The position numbers were made by a program, and so were the translations under genes. Positions 1 through 11,348 of a stretch of 64,000 nucleotides of DNA are shown here, one piece after another; the stretch's first letter is position 1; every line of letters starts with the position of its first letter. The stretch comes from Platanthera guangdongensis (Eukaryota > Streptophyta > Magnoliopsida > Asparagales > Orchidaceae). Below the pieces are notes generated by a model that had not been told where the DNA came from, did no database searches, and was given only the letters and a program-made list of their open reading frames with translations. The stretch covers positions 69,347,628 to 69,411,627 of the forward strand of contig CM077164.1 in NCBI GenBank assembly GCA_039583875.1. The letters are read 5' to 3'.

Positions 1-466
1 CTGCGTCAGAATTTGAGTTAACTGGATACTCAAATGCTGACATTGCTGGATGCAGGGTAGATAGAAAAAGTACCTAGGGAGCCTGCCAGTTCCTTGGTAT
101 GAGATTAGTGTCTTGGTTCTGCAAGAAACAATCATCTGTGTCTACATCAAAGCTGAAGCAGAATATATAGCAGCTAGAAGTTGTTGTTCATAGGTGTTGT
201 GGATTCATAATCAACTCCTGGACTATGGTTTCAACTTAAATAATTCAACTCTCTTATGTGATAACACAAGTGCTATATCCGTAGCACAGAATCCAGTCCA
301 TCACAGTAGGACTAAGCATATAGACATTAGACATCATTTCATTAGAGAGTGTGTAGACAAAACAAAAATTAAACTTGTCTATATCTACACTGATTTACAA
401 AGAGCTGATATTTTCTTCAAACCCATGGATGAAAGAAATCATCTATTCTTTATAAATCAGCTTTGA
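1..466 (+). pseudogene. H pol 3' end: copia RNase H domain, broken
   Basis: The C-terminal part of a Ty1/copia polyprotein. Conceptual translation shows the RNase H landmarks in order: NADIAG followed by DRKST, GACQFLG, SKAEAEYIA, a CDNTSAISVAQNP block with the catalytic Asp, HSRTKHIDIRHHFIRE, and the usual ending ADIFFKPMDE. Its function would be to degrade the RNA strand of the RNA-DNA hybrid during reverse transcription. There is a stop near 115, a one-base frameshift near 150 and a TAG at 191-193 just before VLWIHNQL. The last piece (194-466) is open and ends with the natural TGA. The rest of pol is off the left edge. Confidence 0.85.
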
Positions 467-509
467 ATGATCAATGGAGAAGCTTTAGTTTAATTTCTGT
501 CTGCACTCG

Positions 510-810
510 ATGAATTTTTCAAAGATCGTCGAACGGAGTTCGACGAACTGGGAAAGGTTCTTGAGAGATTCGTCGAACGGAGATCGACGAACTCTCTGTG
601 AGTGAAGTTATTTTCATCGAACATAGATCGACGAATCTACTTCAGAAAACTTTCATCGAACGGAGCTCGACGAAATGTTTTCAACTCTTCAGACTTAGCT
701 CGAAGAATTATTTAACTACGAATTATTTCGTCAACCTCAGATCGAAGAATTATTACAGTTTCGTGGAACGGAGTTTGTCGATTCATATTCTGGAAAACCT
801 TATATCTAGG
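510..810. repeat. Array of TCGACGAA inverted repeats in H, between pol and the 3' ORF
   Basis: At least four imperfect copies, 30-60 bp apart, of a dyad with the arms TTCGTCGA and TCGACGAA around a 6-7 base spacer ACGGAGN. They lie near 525-550, 569-595, 614-640 and 651-675, followed by decayed copies to about 785. Each could fold as a hairpin with an 8-bp stem. The stretch happens to be open in one frame (598-855) but resembles no protein. The same word recurs in the H LTR and in unrelated elements of this window. Confidence 0.75.
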
Positions 811-883
811 TTTTCTTCGACCTCCATCCCGCGCTTTCAGTTCCTTTGCACTTGATCTTCATTTTTCTCTTACAGGTGCACTA

Positions 884-3797
884 ATGGCGATTCCAGCAGG
901 CACCCTTGCGGCAATGAAATTTGATACGGGATTTGACGTGGACTTTGATTCCTTCCAACACTCTGATCCAATATTCCTGGACATCTTGCAACTGCTTGAA
1001 GATTAGCAGTTAAAAACTTTGATGACTACCAGGATCAAGATAGCTGGCGTAGAGATTGGAGAGTGGGTCTACACTTCTTCCACCACCGATGAGAATACCA
1101 TGACAAGAACTATATCGGGTAATGTCGTCTCCCTTACCCATGCATTGTTAACCGAAATTTTTGGATTAACTAATGGTGAAGACGATTTAGAAATTGGTAC
1201 TGAGGAATTTGATGAAATGTTGGGTATGATGGGTTATTCTGGATAAACCCCTAACAAACTGCTGAAGAAACACTTTACTGTTGAGTTTAAATTCCTAGCA
1301 GATATTGTGGGCAAGGTGTTGCTGGCAAGCACACTGCTCATGATTACATAACCAGGCACCAATTCCTGGTAATGTGTGCTGTGGTGAACAAGAAGCAGCT
1401 GAACTGGGCTCAGATTCTGTTTGAGTTGATCAAGAAAAAGAGCACTAAAAAATAAATTTGTTTTGGAAGAATTCTAAGAATCTTCCTGAAGGAAAAGGCT
1501 TCTGAATCACTGGTCTCCCCGACCATATTCATCAATGCCTCCAAGAGGCTCACTTGTGCCCTCTTTGGCAGGTGGGAGAGGAGCATCACCAAGCCCTCTA
1601 CGGCACCCACCTCTTCCACCAGGCCTTCTGAGAGTACCAGGGCTGCTCAAGCCACTCCCCACCCTACTGAAGAAGTTCCATCTTCCCTTCCATCACTTCC
1701 AGCCATCCAACCTCATTCTCTAGTGGTACACCAACTTCCCTCCACCACTCCAACCATATTTCATACTCCCACACATCCATCATCCCCAATCCATATATCT
1801 CCAACTCATGTTCCCCTTCATACCTCACCTTCCTTCCCACATGATGTACAAATTCCATCCCACCCTCAAACTCCCTCTCCCCGTGGTACACCAACTACAT
1901 CACCACCTTCATCTCCCTTACCCCACCATCTGGACAACATCCCATCCTTCAATCTTCTCACATTCCCCCTCCATACTTCTTCTCCTCAAGATGAACCCAT
2001 GCAAGATACTCTACCTCCTCCTCCACCATCCTCTTCCATCCCTCCTTCTTTTTCCACTGAAATACCTTCTGCACTACCCTCTGCCTTTCTACCATTGGAT
2101 CCCTCCATCATTCCCCTCTGATATAACTCCTTACTCCCCTCCTCAAAAATCTTATAGCAGAGGCTATTTCCCCTCTTGCTACCTCTATATCTTCTCTTAC
2201 TGAAACAATCTCTGCTCTCTCTACTACTCCCTCTTCAGTTAGGGGCCTGGCTTCAGTACCCACTGAAACTAGGCAGGGGGAGATACTCCATGAAGAAGAA
2301 GCAGCAGCAGCAACAGCAGTAGCAGCAACAACAACAGCAGTAGTAGCAGAAACAACAGCAGCAAAAGCAGAAAAAACAGCAGCAGAAGTAGATGCAGATG
2401 CTGATCAAGATTTATTTGATTTAATTCATTTTATTGAGTCTGATATGGATCTGGATGAGCAGGTCCTAGAGGCAATAACAACTGCTGGTGATTTTATTAT
2501 AAATCCCACAGTAGATCTTTTGAAATTATTGAAAGATTTTGATACAACTTATATGAATAATCTGCCAGCAGAAAGCATAAAGCCATCTTTGGTTATAGTC
2601 CCCTACACCTCTCCCATAAGCCCCATGGTTTTCAAGCAACTTAAGGCCAGTTTCGCTTTTCCAGAGGTTCTGTTCTGCCATCTCCACCAAAAGCTGTTTC
2701 CCCCAATATTTTATCCCATCCAAAAGATATTTCTACTCCAACCTTCATAATGGATGATTCACTAATGCATGATCTTGATGCATTTATCATGGCTGATATA
2801 GCAGAAGAAAATAGAACAGTTGCTAAAAGAACTGTTATGTATAGCCCTCCTGTTCCAGTTCCAACTCCTCCTCCAGCTCCTTCTCCAGCTCCTACTCAGG
2901 CTGAAAAGCCAATGAATAAATCAGTACTAAAGGTCATTGATGCCTTATAAGATACTCCTCAAGATTCTTCTAATGAGGATGATGATGATGATGAAGAGGA
3001 TTCTGATGATGAGCCTGAGAAAAAGAAGATCTCCAAGAAAAGGAAGTCTCCTCCACCTCCTGCCCCAAAACCAAATCCAGCCAATGATACTCCATATTAT
3101 ATACTGCAGAATATTACACCATATAAGGGCATGCCAGCATGGATGTGGATGTCCAAGAACCAACAAAAAAAAAAAAAAAAAGGCAGGAAGTACTCCCCAC
3201 CTCAGAAAGGATACTCTTCCTCCTCCTCCACCTGCTGCTGGTGCTTCCAGTTCTTCAACTCAGAGGACTACCCAGTTTCAAACCTATCAGAGACATCAGG
3301 GTAGGTCCTCCTCTTCAGGAAGCAGCCAGCAGAGCCATTATTCATCTGGCAAGCAGCAGCATCAACAACAACAATTCACTGAACATCAAAATGCTGAAAG
3401 CCCCAAGAGACCTGCTTCCCCTCCTGTACCATTTGAAGATCCTAAGATAGCTACAACTGCTAGGATGGCCAGGTTCCAGGAATTGATTGGCCTATCCATG
3501 ATCAACAAGGCAAAAGATGAAGGAAAGGATCCTTCTCAATATTCAACCATGTCTAAATACATGAGAGAAGAGCTTAATAGGTTTGTTAAGGCTAACAAAT
3601 TTTTTAATGTTGATGATTATATGAAGTTGCATCCTGAAGCTATAGTGCCAAGAGCCACCTCCCTTAATATCATTGGTGCTGCTGACATGACAATGACAAA
3701 AACACAAGCAGCTAATCCAAATGGGGAGATTAAGTTTACTCAGCCAGGTGAGAAAGCTAAAGAGAAGAAGCACAAGGAACAAAAGAAGAAGAAATAA
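884..3797 (+). pseudogene. H 3' ORF: extra protein downstream of copia pol, broken
   Basis: Starts at ATG 884 (MAIPAGTLAAMKF) and runs in one frame to 1246 across one TAG at 1004-1006. The next part resembles the N-terminal module of plant proteins annotated as 'putative plant transposon protein' (LLKKHFTVEFKFLADIVGKV, then NWAQILFELIKKK near 1400-1440; recalled similarity). The middle (1520-2280) is very rich in Pro, Ser, Thr and His. At 2300-2400 a GCA/ACA repeat encodes an Ala/Thr/Glu-rich tract leading into an acidic segment that is open to 2750. The end is Gln/Ser-rich, then a helical block (MARFQELIGLSMINKAKDEG), then a Lys-rich tail ending at TAA 3795-3797. There are several frameshifts. 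Its place matches the env-like or ORF3 region of SIRE-type elements, but I see no signal peptide or transmembrane segment, so an envelope role is not supported. Confidence 0.65.
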
Positions 3798-3868
3798 ATT
3801 TTGAACTTTCTTCAGTCTTTCTGTTATCCTTAAAACTCGGTTTATGTTTCTAATACAAAGCTTACTGT

Positions 3869-3873
3869 GTACA
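3869..3873. repeat. Target site duplication of J, left copy (GTACA)
   Basis: Five bases directly before the first LTR base of J, identical to 12983-12987. They prove that J inserted as a unit into H. Confidence 0.95.
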
Positions 3874-5501
3874 TGAAAGTCCACTTAGTGTCGGCTATGT
3901 GCACCTATGGGGGGGAATAGGTGACGTGTGGTTCTTTTGCGGAATTTACAGATGTACCTGCACAATAAAAACAACAAACACAGCACACAGAAAACACAAC
4001 AAATTTATAGTGGTTCCCCGGCTTGGGTACATCCACTTTCCCCCTTCGACCTATCTCCCCAATAAGGGACGACTCGGTCACTTCACCAACGGGATTGAAA
4101 TCCAATCCCTGCACTAACGGAAGGAGCCCTTCCACACGTGAGAGTCAACACTCCCACAAACTGGGTTGCACCCAACCCTTACAACACGGAACAAAAGTTC
4201 CTTTACAACAAAAGTAAATATGGAATGTATATGAAATACAAACTTCTTTCGGAGACTACGGTGTTCCTCTTCGTTCGACGACGTGTTCTCGAGGTCAATG
4301 AGGAGTCTACAACCTTGGTCTCTCTTGGAGAGGATCTCCCGAAACCGGCGGTGGCAATCCGAGCGGCGGCTTGGTTCGGAGTTGGCGGCGACGAAGGTGC
4401 GCTGCTGCAGTGCTTTGAGATCCAAACTTCTTTGTGAAGCAAACTAGGTCTACCAACGGTCACTCTAGGATCGGTCGTCTCGATCGATTCGGACGGGGAA
4501 GTTTTCCCGGTCAACAAATCGAGAGACAAGAGATCTCTGGATAGACACGTGAGACGCAAGCTTAGCTAAGCTTCTGTCGCCGGAGATCGGGAAGGAGAAC
4601 GATCGGCGGAGGCGACGTACTAGCCCGAGCGCGACGGCGGCGGCGGAGAAGAGAGATCGCGATTTTTTTTAGGGTTTCGTGCTCGGGTTCTTTCTCCGTA
4701 AAAACTGTTCAAAAAATACCTGTGTATAAATACTGTAGGATTCTCAAATATGACCGTTTGTGGGACCCACAAATGAAATCCCCAAAATCCGGTTCAAACA
4801 AATCCAGAAGCAGAATCCGGTTCAGCAGCATTCTGAGAAAACGCCAAGTAAAAATCGGCGAGAATCGCAGACGATTCTCGACGAATCGGCGAGAATCACC
4901 AAGTGATTCTCGACGATTCGTCGAGAGTCGTTTGTGATTCTCGTCGAATCACTTGTCGATTCTCAACGAATTGGACTTTGTATTCATGGGCTGCTTGACA
5001 CTGGTTCGGCGGGAATTACAAGTGATTCTCGCCGAATCTTACTTGGCACCATTTTGAGATGGCCAGAAGGAGTCGGCGAGAATCACTGACAATTCTCGAC
5101 GATTCGACGAGAATCACCTAGTGATTCTCGCCGATTCGGCGAGAATCACTTGGTGATTCTCGTCGAATTTGCCTTGGACGATTTTTCATCTTCCACCTAG
5201 GAGCTGCTCCTTGATCCTCCATGCTCCTTGTCTTCTCTTGCATATGAGCGGCCCTGTACTTGAAAGTAAGTGCACTCCAATAGAGAGAGTACACATAAGC
5301 CAACACACTGATCTGCTCAACGAGGGATTACGTCGTGCAGACCCGTGTATATTGACCTACTGCACCCTGACATTGGTGTGCACTTAGCGTGGAGAAACTG
5401 CAAGTACACCTTGAAAAAGTTTATCAAATACATAGTCTATTGACCTTAGCTTGTCCAGGGGCTTCTTCAAATCAGGTACATTGTGGATACAATACCCAAC
5501 A
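3874..5501 (-). repeat. J 3' LTR
   Basis: Direct copy of 11351-12982. It contains the G run (7 G here, 13 in the other LTR), the block TATAGTGGTTCC...GGGTACATCCACT near 4010-4040 that is shared with the LTRs of E and H, a GC-rich stretch at 4560-4680, a TATA-like TATTTATAC on the - strand (4723-4733), and the dyad array at 4850-5172. Short open stretches on both strands are by-products of the LTR sequence. Confidence 0.95.
4850..5172. repeat. Dyad array in the J 3' LTR (TCGGCGAGAATCAC / GTGATTCTCGACGA)
   Basis: At least ten copies of the core GATTCTCG[AC]CGA or its complement TCG[GT]CGAGAATC, facing both ways, often separated by ACNNNGT so that pairs form hairpins (for example 4891-4921 and 5110-5168). 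The same array is at 12335-12655 in the 5' LTR. In transcript direction it lies in U3, about 120-450 bp before the TATA-like box. Confidence 0.85.
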
Positions 5502-5503
5502 AT

Positions 5504-5511
5504 CTCCCCCT
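5504..5511 (-). other. J polypurine tract
   Basis: AGGGGGAGA on the - strand, two bases from the first base of the 3' LTR (TGTTGGG...). It is the expected primer site for plus-strand DNA synthesis. Confidence 0.85.
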
Positions 5512-5800
5512 ATTTGAAGAAGCCTAAACCCTACAATCTAAGGTGAATAGAGCAAATGAAAAGGAAAGCAACTGAAGGCCATAAACTTAACATCATTAAG
5601 TGGAGACATCCCTTACCAATACCGAGTGCTTGGGAGCAAGCTGGAGCCACCTTAGCCTTGACCCCGAGAGGGTTATCTCCCCTTTTCGGCTTCGGCAAAT
5701 CGGGGGTCAGTAACCTTTGGCCCTTAGCTCCCCCTCAGTTCTTGCAGCTGTACTCACGCTGGAGTTCCCGGCTCCCCCTCAGCTTATGCCTCTGTAGTCT
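5512..5800 (-). other. J 3' untranslated region
   Basis: 289 bp between the pol stop codon and the PPT. I see no open reading frame of note and no repeat. It is C-rich on the + strand at 5640-5790. Confidence 0.6.
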
Positions 5801-8800
5801 TCATTCTTCATAATTGAGCATCCCCAATTCTGTCTTGAAAAGATTGAACTTTGCCTCGTCTAGGGGCTTTGTGAATATATCAGCAATCTGCTTGTCCGTG
5901 GGGACATAACAGAGAGAGATATCCTTGTTCTCCACGTGCTCCCGAATGAAGTGGTAGCGTACTTCAATATGCTTCGTTCTGCTGTGCGACACCGGATTGT
6001 TGGCAATGGCAATTGCACTGGAGGAGTCACAGTACATTGGAACTTCCTTGAACTGAAGGTTGTAGTCGGCCAACTGATTTCGGATCCAAAGGAGTTGTGT
6101 GCAACAGCTTCCGGCTGAGATATACTCTGACTCGGCTGTGGAGGTTGCAACACAATTTTGTTTCTTGCTGTTCCATGAGATAAGTCTCCTGCCGAGGAAT
6201 TGACACGTCCCGGAGGTGCTTTTCCTGTCATCCCTGCTCCCTGCAAAATCAGCATCTGAAAAGCCTATTAGCTCGACATCATTGTTCCTCGGGTACCACA
6301 AGCCAAGATTAGGAGTACCTTTAAGGTATCTTAGAATTCGCTTTGCAGCGACATAGTGAGATTCCTTAGTGTTCACCTGATATCGGGCACATACACATGT
6401 GGAGAACATAATATCCGGTCTACTGGCAGTAAGGTAGAGCAGGGATCCAATGATGCTTCTATATTTGGTTTCATCGAAAGGTTTACCTTTCTCATCCTTA
6501 TCCAGAGACATGGTGGATCCCATTGGAGTCCTCATAGAGGTTGCACTCTCCATACCGAATTTCTTAAGGAGTTCATTTGTGAACTTCGTCTGAGAGATGA
6601 AGATTCCATCCTCAGACTGTTTCACTTGAAGGCCTAAGAAATACTTGAGCTCTCCCATACTGCTCATTTCAAACTTTCCTTGCATGAGTTTAGAGAACTT
6701 TTTGCAAAGATTGTTGTCCGTTGAGCCGAATATTATGTCATCGACATAGATTTGCACCAGCAAAATCTTGCCTTTGACTTCCCGGAGAAACAATGTTTTA
6801 TCTATTTTACCTCTGGAGAACTTGTTCTCAAGAAGAAAACTAGATAAAGTCTCATACCAAGCTCGTGGAGCTTGTTTCAACCCATATAAGGCCTTATTAA
6901 GAAAATAAACGTGATTGGGATAAGTAGGGTCGACAAAACCTGGGGGTTGAGCGACGTATACTTCCTCTTTCAGGTCTCCGTTCAGGAATGCCGATTTCAC
7001 ATCCATTTGGTAGACAGTGAATCCTTTGTGTGAAGCATATGCCAGGAACAACCGGATTGCCTCGAGCCTTGCGACTGGTGCGAAGGTTTGGTCGAAGTCA
7101 ATCCCTTCCTCCTGTCTGTAACCTTGAGCCACCAGCCTGGCCTTGTTCTTTATGATGACACCATGTTCATCCAGCTTGTTTCTGAAAATCCACTTCGTGC
7201 CGATGACATTCTGCTTGTATGGTCTGGGAACCAGCGTCCAAACCTTGCAACGTTCGAATTGATGTAGTTCCTCTTGCATGGCCAGAATCCATGCCGCATC
7301 CTTGTTCGCCTCGTCGAACTTCTTTGGCTCTACCTGTGACAGGAAGCTGAGATGCAATACTTCGTTAGTTGTACCTCTTCGAGTTCTGACGCCTACACGA
7401 GGATCTCCGATGATCTGTTCTCTAGGATGATCCCTCACGTGACGGAGCTCTAGAAGTCTGGCGTCTGGAGCTTCAGCTACTTCTTGTGCTTCTCTTTCTT
7501 CTAAAAGATTTGTTCCATCTTGATCTTCAACATTTTCAGTTGACGTGGAGGTGGAAACTTTGATGTACTTGGGTGCGTCATCTTTAGGGGTCTCATCCAG
7601 ATTCAGCTGGTCAAGTCTAGCACCTGCATCTTCAAGAAGACTACTGGAAGAATTGCAGTTAAGCAAACTTCCTTCATCAAATACAACATTTATTGATTCT
7701 TCTACCACTAGGGTTTTCTTATTGAAGACCCTATATGCCCGACTATGGGAACTATAGCCCATGAATATGCCTTCGAAGCATTTTTCACCGAATTTAGTGC
7801 GCGGGTACTTCCCATTATTCAGTACATAGCATCTGCAACCAAAAATCCTCAAGTAGGACATGGTTGGTTTCCTGCATTTCAGTAGCTCGTAGGGCGTCTT
7901 ACGATGATGTTTGTTGATCAAAGCTCGGTTTTGTACATGACATGCCGTATTGACACCCTCTGCCCAGAAGTATTCCGGGAGAGAAGCATCTTTCAACATG
8001 GTCGTGCAGGCTTCAATGAGAGTTCTATTTCTCCTCTCCGCAACTCCATTTTGCTGAGGAGTGCGCGGGGAGGAAAACTCATGAAAGATACCTTGTTCTT
8101 CACAAAATTCTGTCATAGCACCAGATTCGAATTCTGTTCCATGGTCACTTCGGATTTTGACCACGGAGCAGTTAAATTCGTTCTGAACCTGCTTGACAAA
8201 ATTAGTGAAGATGTCAAAAGTATCTGACTTTCGTTTCAAAAAGAACACCCATGTAAACCGTGAGTGATCATCAACTATCACTAGCGTATATGACTTGCCT
8301 CCCAAGCTATGAACTTGCATTGGGCCAAACAAGTCCATATGTAGCAGGTAAAGACATCGGGAAGAGTCTTTGTCTGCAATGCTCTTAAAGGTAGCCCATG
8401 TCTGTTTGCCCATCTGGCATGCATGACAGGGGCTATCCTTGATGCACTTGATACTGGGAGCATCTCTTACCAAATTCTTAGAAAATAGCATACTAATTGT
8501 CTTATAATTAATATGTGCCAATCTCTTGTGCCATTGTTCGCAAAGAGAAGCACTGCCTGTTGCCACAAGGCATACGGGGGTAGATGAATCTATACTAAGA
8601 AAATCTAAGCAGAAGATATTTCTGCTCCTAATGCCTGATAATACCGTCTCAGAGGAGGTACGTGAAATTATCAGACATTTATCCTTGCAGAACTTAACGT
8701 CATAACCTTTATCACATAACTGACTTACACTGATCAGGTTATGATTTAACCCTTCAACATAAGCCACGTCGGTGATAGAGATTATACCGTTGGAAATCAT

Positions 8801-8968
8801 ACCATAACCTCTGGTGACTCCTCGATCTGACCCTCCAAAGATGACTTTGGGTCCATTCTCGACTGGAGTGTAATCACGCAGCAGGCTTCTTGTCCCGGTC
8901 ATATGCCGGGAGCATCCACTGTCCAAATACCAGATTGGCGTTTTGGTGGCCTTTGGACATTCCTGCAA
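5801..8968 (-). CDS. J pol polyprotein (protease, integrase, RT, RNase H), intact
   Basis: 1055 codons without a stop. I number from Leu (TTG) at 8968, since no ATG opens the frame; a few open codons precede it. Domains: aspartic protease DSG at residues 16-18; integrase zinc finger H147, H152, C181, C184; integrase core D212, D275, E311 (35 residues between D275 and E311, the usual spacing); reverse transcriptase with YVDD at 741-744; RNase H with D905, E948 and D981; end FTKPLDE. The order protease-integrase-RT-RNase H is that of Ty1/copia. The products would process the polyprotein, copy the element RNA in virus-like particles and insert the DNA in the nucleus. Every catalytic residue I can check is present. 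The frame differs from the preceding gag segment, which ends with TAA 8 bases upstream. Confidence 0.93.
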   Translation of the reverse strand: MQECPKATKTPIWYLDSGCSRHMTGTRSLLRDYTPVENGPKVIFGGSDRGVTRGYGMISNGIISITDVAYVEGLNHNLISVSQLCDKGYDVKFCKDKCLIISRTSSETVLSGIRSRNIFCLDFLSIDSSTPVCLVATGSASLCEQWHKRLAHINYKTISMLFSKNLVRDAPSIKCIKDSPCHACQMGKQTWATFKSIADKDSSRCLYLLHMDLFGPMQVHSLGGKSYTLVIVDDHSRFTWVFFLKRKSDTFDIFTNFVKQVQNEFNCSVVKIRSDHGTEFESGAMTEFCEEQGIFHEFSSPRTPQQNGVAERRNRTLIEACTTMLKDASLPEYFWAEGVNTACHVQNRALINKHHRKTPYELLKCRKPTMSYLRIFGCRCYVLNNGKYPRTKFGEKCFEGIFMGYSSHSRAYRVFNKKTLVVEESINVVFDEGSLLNCNSSSSLLEDAGARLDQLNLDETPKDDAPKYIKVSTSTSTENVEDQDGTNLLEEREAQEVAEAPDARLLELRHVRDHPREQIIGDPRVGVRTRRGTTNEVLHLSFLSQVEPKKFDEANKDAAWILAMQEELHQFERCKVWTLVPRPYKQNVIGTKWIFRNKLDEHGVIIKNKARLVAQGYRQEEGIDFDQTFAPVARLEAIRLFLAYASHKGFTVYQMDVKSAFLNGDLKEEVYVAQPPGFVDPTYPNHVYFLNKALYGLKQAPRAWYETLSSFLLENKFSRGKIDKTLFLREVKGKILLVQIYVDDIIFGSTDNNLCKKFSKLMQGKFEMSSMGELKYFLGLQVKQSEDGIFISQTKFTNELLKKFGMESATSMRTPMGSTMSLDKDEKGKPFDETKYRSIIGSLLYLTASRPDIMFSTCVCARYQVNTKESHYVAAKRILRYLKGTPNLGLWYPRNNDVELIGFSDADFAGSRDDRKSTSGTCQFLGRRLISWNSKKQNCVATSTAESEYISAGSCCTQLLWIRNQLADYNLQFKEVPMYCDSSSAIAIANNPVSHSRTKHIEVRYHFIREHVENKDISLCYVPTDKQIADIFTKPLDEAKFNLFKTELGMLNYEE

Positions 8969-8975
8969 AACAAAA

Positions 8976-9821
8976 TTAATTTGCCTTAGGAACCCAATCG
9001 AACTTGGGTCCTAGATTCCTGGTTAGCACACTCCCCCTCGGTTGGTTAACCCTACGAGTGGTCGGTCTCGCATTGTTAACATGGGGAGTCTCGTAGTTCC
9101 TTGGATTAAACCAACAATCCACGGCAAAGTGACCGACTCTGCCACAGCACCAACAGTCGAACCTGTTGTATCTCTTCCGAGGCTCCTGCCTTACCCTGGG
9201 AACAACGGGTACAGCTGGGGCCTTGGATCTGGAGGTGGAGGCCTCATGGTGACGGCAGTCACATGACTTTGTCACCTTCTGAATAACAGGCTTGACTTTT
9301 GGCGCCTGCTTTCCATTATGGCCTCTAGAGAACGGACCATAACTTCCTATGTGGATCTCCTCATAAGGTGCCTTGAGGGCACTCTCACCAAAGTTCCGGG
9401 GGAAGTTCCAACCGTCATACCGGCTCTTAGGCTTTGCAATCGAGGGCCGGAAATGATGCCCAAATGTTGACTCAAAGTCATGTTGGTTGCAAGGAAAGCC
9501 AGGCTTTCTGAACGCAACAGGACTAAGAGGAGCCTTCCCCTTTTCATCAGCAGAGGCCTTCTTGGCGGCCTTATTCTTCCTCTGGTTCTTGTTCCTCCTA
9601 GATGAAGAACCAGATGCCCCAATATGCCCCAAGCCAGCTCCTTTGGCCTGAGCAGAGAAGGTGTCAACGACTGGAAGCACTGTTTTTGGCATAGAGAAGC
9701 TCTGTACAATCTTCCTTTCTGCCGCAAGTAGTTCTTCCAATTTGTTGACTTCCTCCTGCTTGAGATCAAGGAGCTTCAAGGACTCAGAGTGCTTTGAAGT
9801 TAGGTCAAGGTGCTCCTGTCT
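8976..9821 (-). pseudogene. J gag C-terminal part, out of frame with the gag N-terminal part
   Basis: Continues gag after the frame slip at the CT run 9822-9830. It starts with a coiled-coil-like stretch (LKQEEVNKLEELLAAERK), then a basic segment, a second CCHC zinc knuckle (CWCCGRVGHFAVDC, C-X2-C-X4-H-X4-C) and the typical SIRE linker ending [11 protein letters not shown] before TAA 8976-8978. Protease follows at once in another frame. The homologous part of E shows the same order, so this belongs to gag and is not an independent gene. Zinc knuckles bind the element RNA for packaging. Confidence 0.8.
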
Positions 9822-11260
9822 GAGAGAGAGATCAAGCTAGTGACCTCTTCCCTTAGGGATATACACTCACCCTTAAGGAATCTTACTTCCTTCTTCTCAG
9901 CCTTCAGTCTCTTGCGGCACTCGTAGAAAGTGTTGAGCAGAAGCTCATACTTTTCGAGGAGTTCAGCTTCGCGGGCCGAAGGGCCATCCTCAGGTTCATC
10001 ATCCTGAGACTCAGGATCAGAGTCGGAGTCGGAGAGAGGGGTGTGAGCTTTTACCTTCCCAGTAAATGGGGGGCATTCTCCTTCTGAGTCCGAGCGACCC
10101 ACCAGCCCGAAGTAGGCTTCCTCATCATCACTGGAGTCTGAGGAGTCAGACTCACTTAGTGTCTTTGGTCTTCTAGCGATGTAGCTCTGCTCCTTCTTCT
10201 TATCTCTGGAGGATTTGAGCTCCTCTCCTTTCCCTTTATCTCTTTTGCTTTGATGGCAGTCGGCCATAACGTGACCTGGCTTATTGCATCCAAAACAAAT
10301 GATATCAGAAGAACGATGTTTGTTAGGTTTAGATGCATACCTGTCAGAAGAGTAGTTTTTCTTCTGATGTCTGGAAGAGGAGCCGTCTCTTTTTCTTTGA
10401 TTCCTCATCTTGAGGAATTTCTTGAACTCTCGAGTGATGAGGGAGAAATCCTCTTCCGACAGTTCTGAGCTGGAGGAGCATGGATCGGAGTCCTCCTCTT
10501 CTTCCTTATTTCTGGCACGGTATGACACCGCACCCTTCCCTTTTCTGGAGTGACTGGCTTTTAGGGCCACAGTCTTTTCTTTAGCAGCAGCCTTCTCTGC
10601 TTCTTCCTCTGCCTTCCTGGTGTTCAGCTGAAGTTCATAGGACATCAGCTTCCCGAACAGGATTTGTGGATCAGTTTCTGCTAGTCTGCCAAATTCTCTG
10701 ATGGCGCAGATCTTTGTGTCCCATTCCTTAGTAAGGGACCTAAGGAATTTGTCATTGAGTTCACCATTGGTGAACACTCTTCCATAGCCCTTGAGGGCAT
10801 TGACAATCTTCAGGAAGTTCTCGTATGTGACTCCGATCTCTTCCTTAGGCCCTTGCCGGAAGGCCTCATACTTCTGGTTCAGGAGGGATCTCCGATCATC
10901 CCTTACTTCATCTGTGCCCTCCATTAGAATGATCAGACACTGCCATATCTCCTGAGCTGTCCTGCAGTTGCTGAAGTTTTGCATCATCGAGTCATCAACT
11001 GCACTGACCAGGATGTTTCTTGCCTTCATGTCAAGGCCCACTAGGACCATCTCATCCTTATCCATTTCAGAGAGTGTCTTCGGCACTTTCTTGGTGGGAT
11101 CAATGGTGGAGGCCTTAGTGGGGACATAAGGTCCCTCCAGCACGATCATCAACAGTCGAGGGTCCACTGCTTCCATGTAGAACCTGATTCTTTCCTTCCA
11201 GATAGGAAAGTTGAGTCTGTTGCACACTGGGATCTTGCCGGAGTACTTGAGCCCGTCCAT
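9800..11260 (-). CDS. J gag N-terminal and central part, truncated by a frameshift
   Basis: 486 codons from ATG 11260 (MDGLKYSGK); nine further open codons lie upstream without an ATG. It contains the copia capsid region (UBN2/retrotran_gag type: NFPIWKERIRFYMEAVDPR, then NALKGYGRVFTNGELNDKFLRSL), a CCHC knuckle (CFGCNKPGHVMADC, around residues 320-335) and acidic serine-rich stretches (SESDSSDSSDDEEAYFGLVG). The frame closes at TGA 9800-9802, 20 bases after a CTCTCTCTC run. Homology picks up in another frame just after that run, so a 2-bp length change in the run is the likely cause. Capsid protein of the virus-like particle. Confidence 0.88.
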   Translation of the reverse strand: MDGLKYSGKIPVCNRLNFPIWKERIRFYMEAVDPRLLMIVLEGPYVPTKASTIDPTKKVPKTLSEMDKDEMVLVGLDMKARNILVSAVDDSMMQNFSNCRTAQEIWQCLIILMEGTDEVRDDRRSLLNQKYEAFRQGPKEEIGVTYENFLKIVNALKGYGRVFTNGELNDKFLRSLTKEWDTKICAIREFGRLAETDPQILFGKLMSYELQLNTRKAEEEAEKAAAKEKTVALKASHSRKGKGAVSYRARNKEEEEDSDPCSSSSELSEEDFSLITREFKKFLKMRNQRKRDGSSSRHQKKNYSSDRYASKPNKHRSSDIICFGCNKPGHVMADCHQSKRDKGKGEELKSSRDKKKEQSYIARRPKTLSESDSSDSSDDEEAYFGLVGRSDSEGECPPFTGKVKAHTPLSDSDSDPESQDDEPEDGPSAREAELLEKYELLLNTFYECRKRLKAEKKEVRFLKGECISLREEVTSLISLSDRSTLT

Positions 11261-11337
11261 AGTAGATGTATGTCTCCTTGTTGACACTAGTGGCAGGATT
11301 CACCTCAAGGTGTTAGCCTTTTTGTTGAGGAACCTCC

Positions 11338-11348
11338 CTCTGATACCA
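11338..11348 (-). other. J primer binding site, initiator tRNA-Met
   Basis: TGGTATCAGAG on the - strand, two bases inside the 5' LTR. It is complementary to the 3' end of plant initiator tRNA-Met, the usual primer of copia elements. Confidence 0.92.

Noticed and set aside
598..855. Open frame of 85 codons after the H RNase H domain
   Set aside because: It is a translation of the TCGACGAA array and resembles no protein.
1723..2203. Pro/Ser/His-rich open frames as independent secreted proteins
   Set aside because: They are overlapping frames of the low-complexity middle of the broken H 3' ORF.
884..3797. Retroviral-type envelope gene in H
   Set aside because: No signal peptide, transmembrane segment or cleavage site can be seen. 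Position alone is not enough.
11338..11348. tRNA gene fragments at the primer binding sites (also 18611, 32718, 48959, 53375, 60762)
   Set aside because: Only 9-18 bases match tRNA 3' ends, next to LTR edges. They are primer sites, not tRNA genes.
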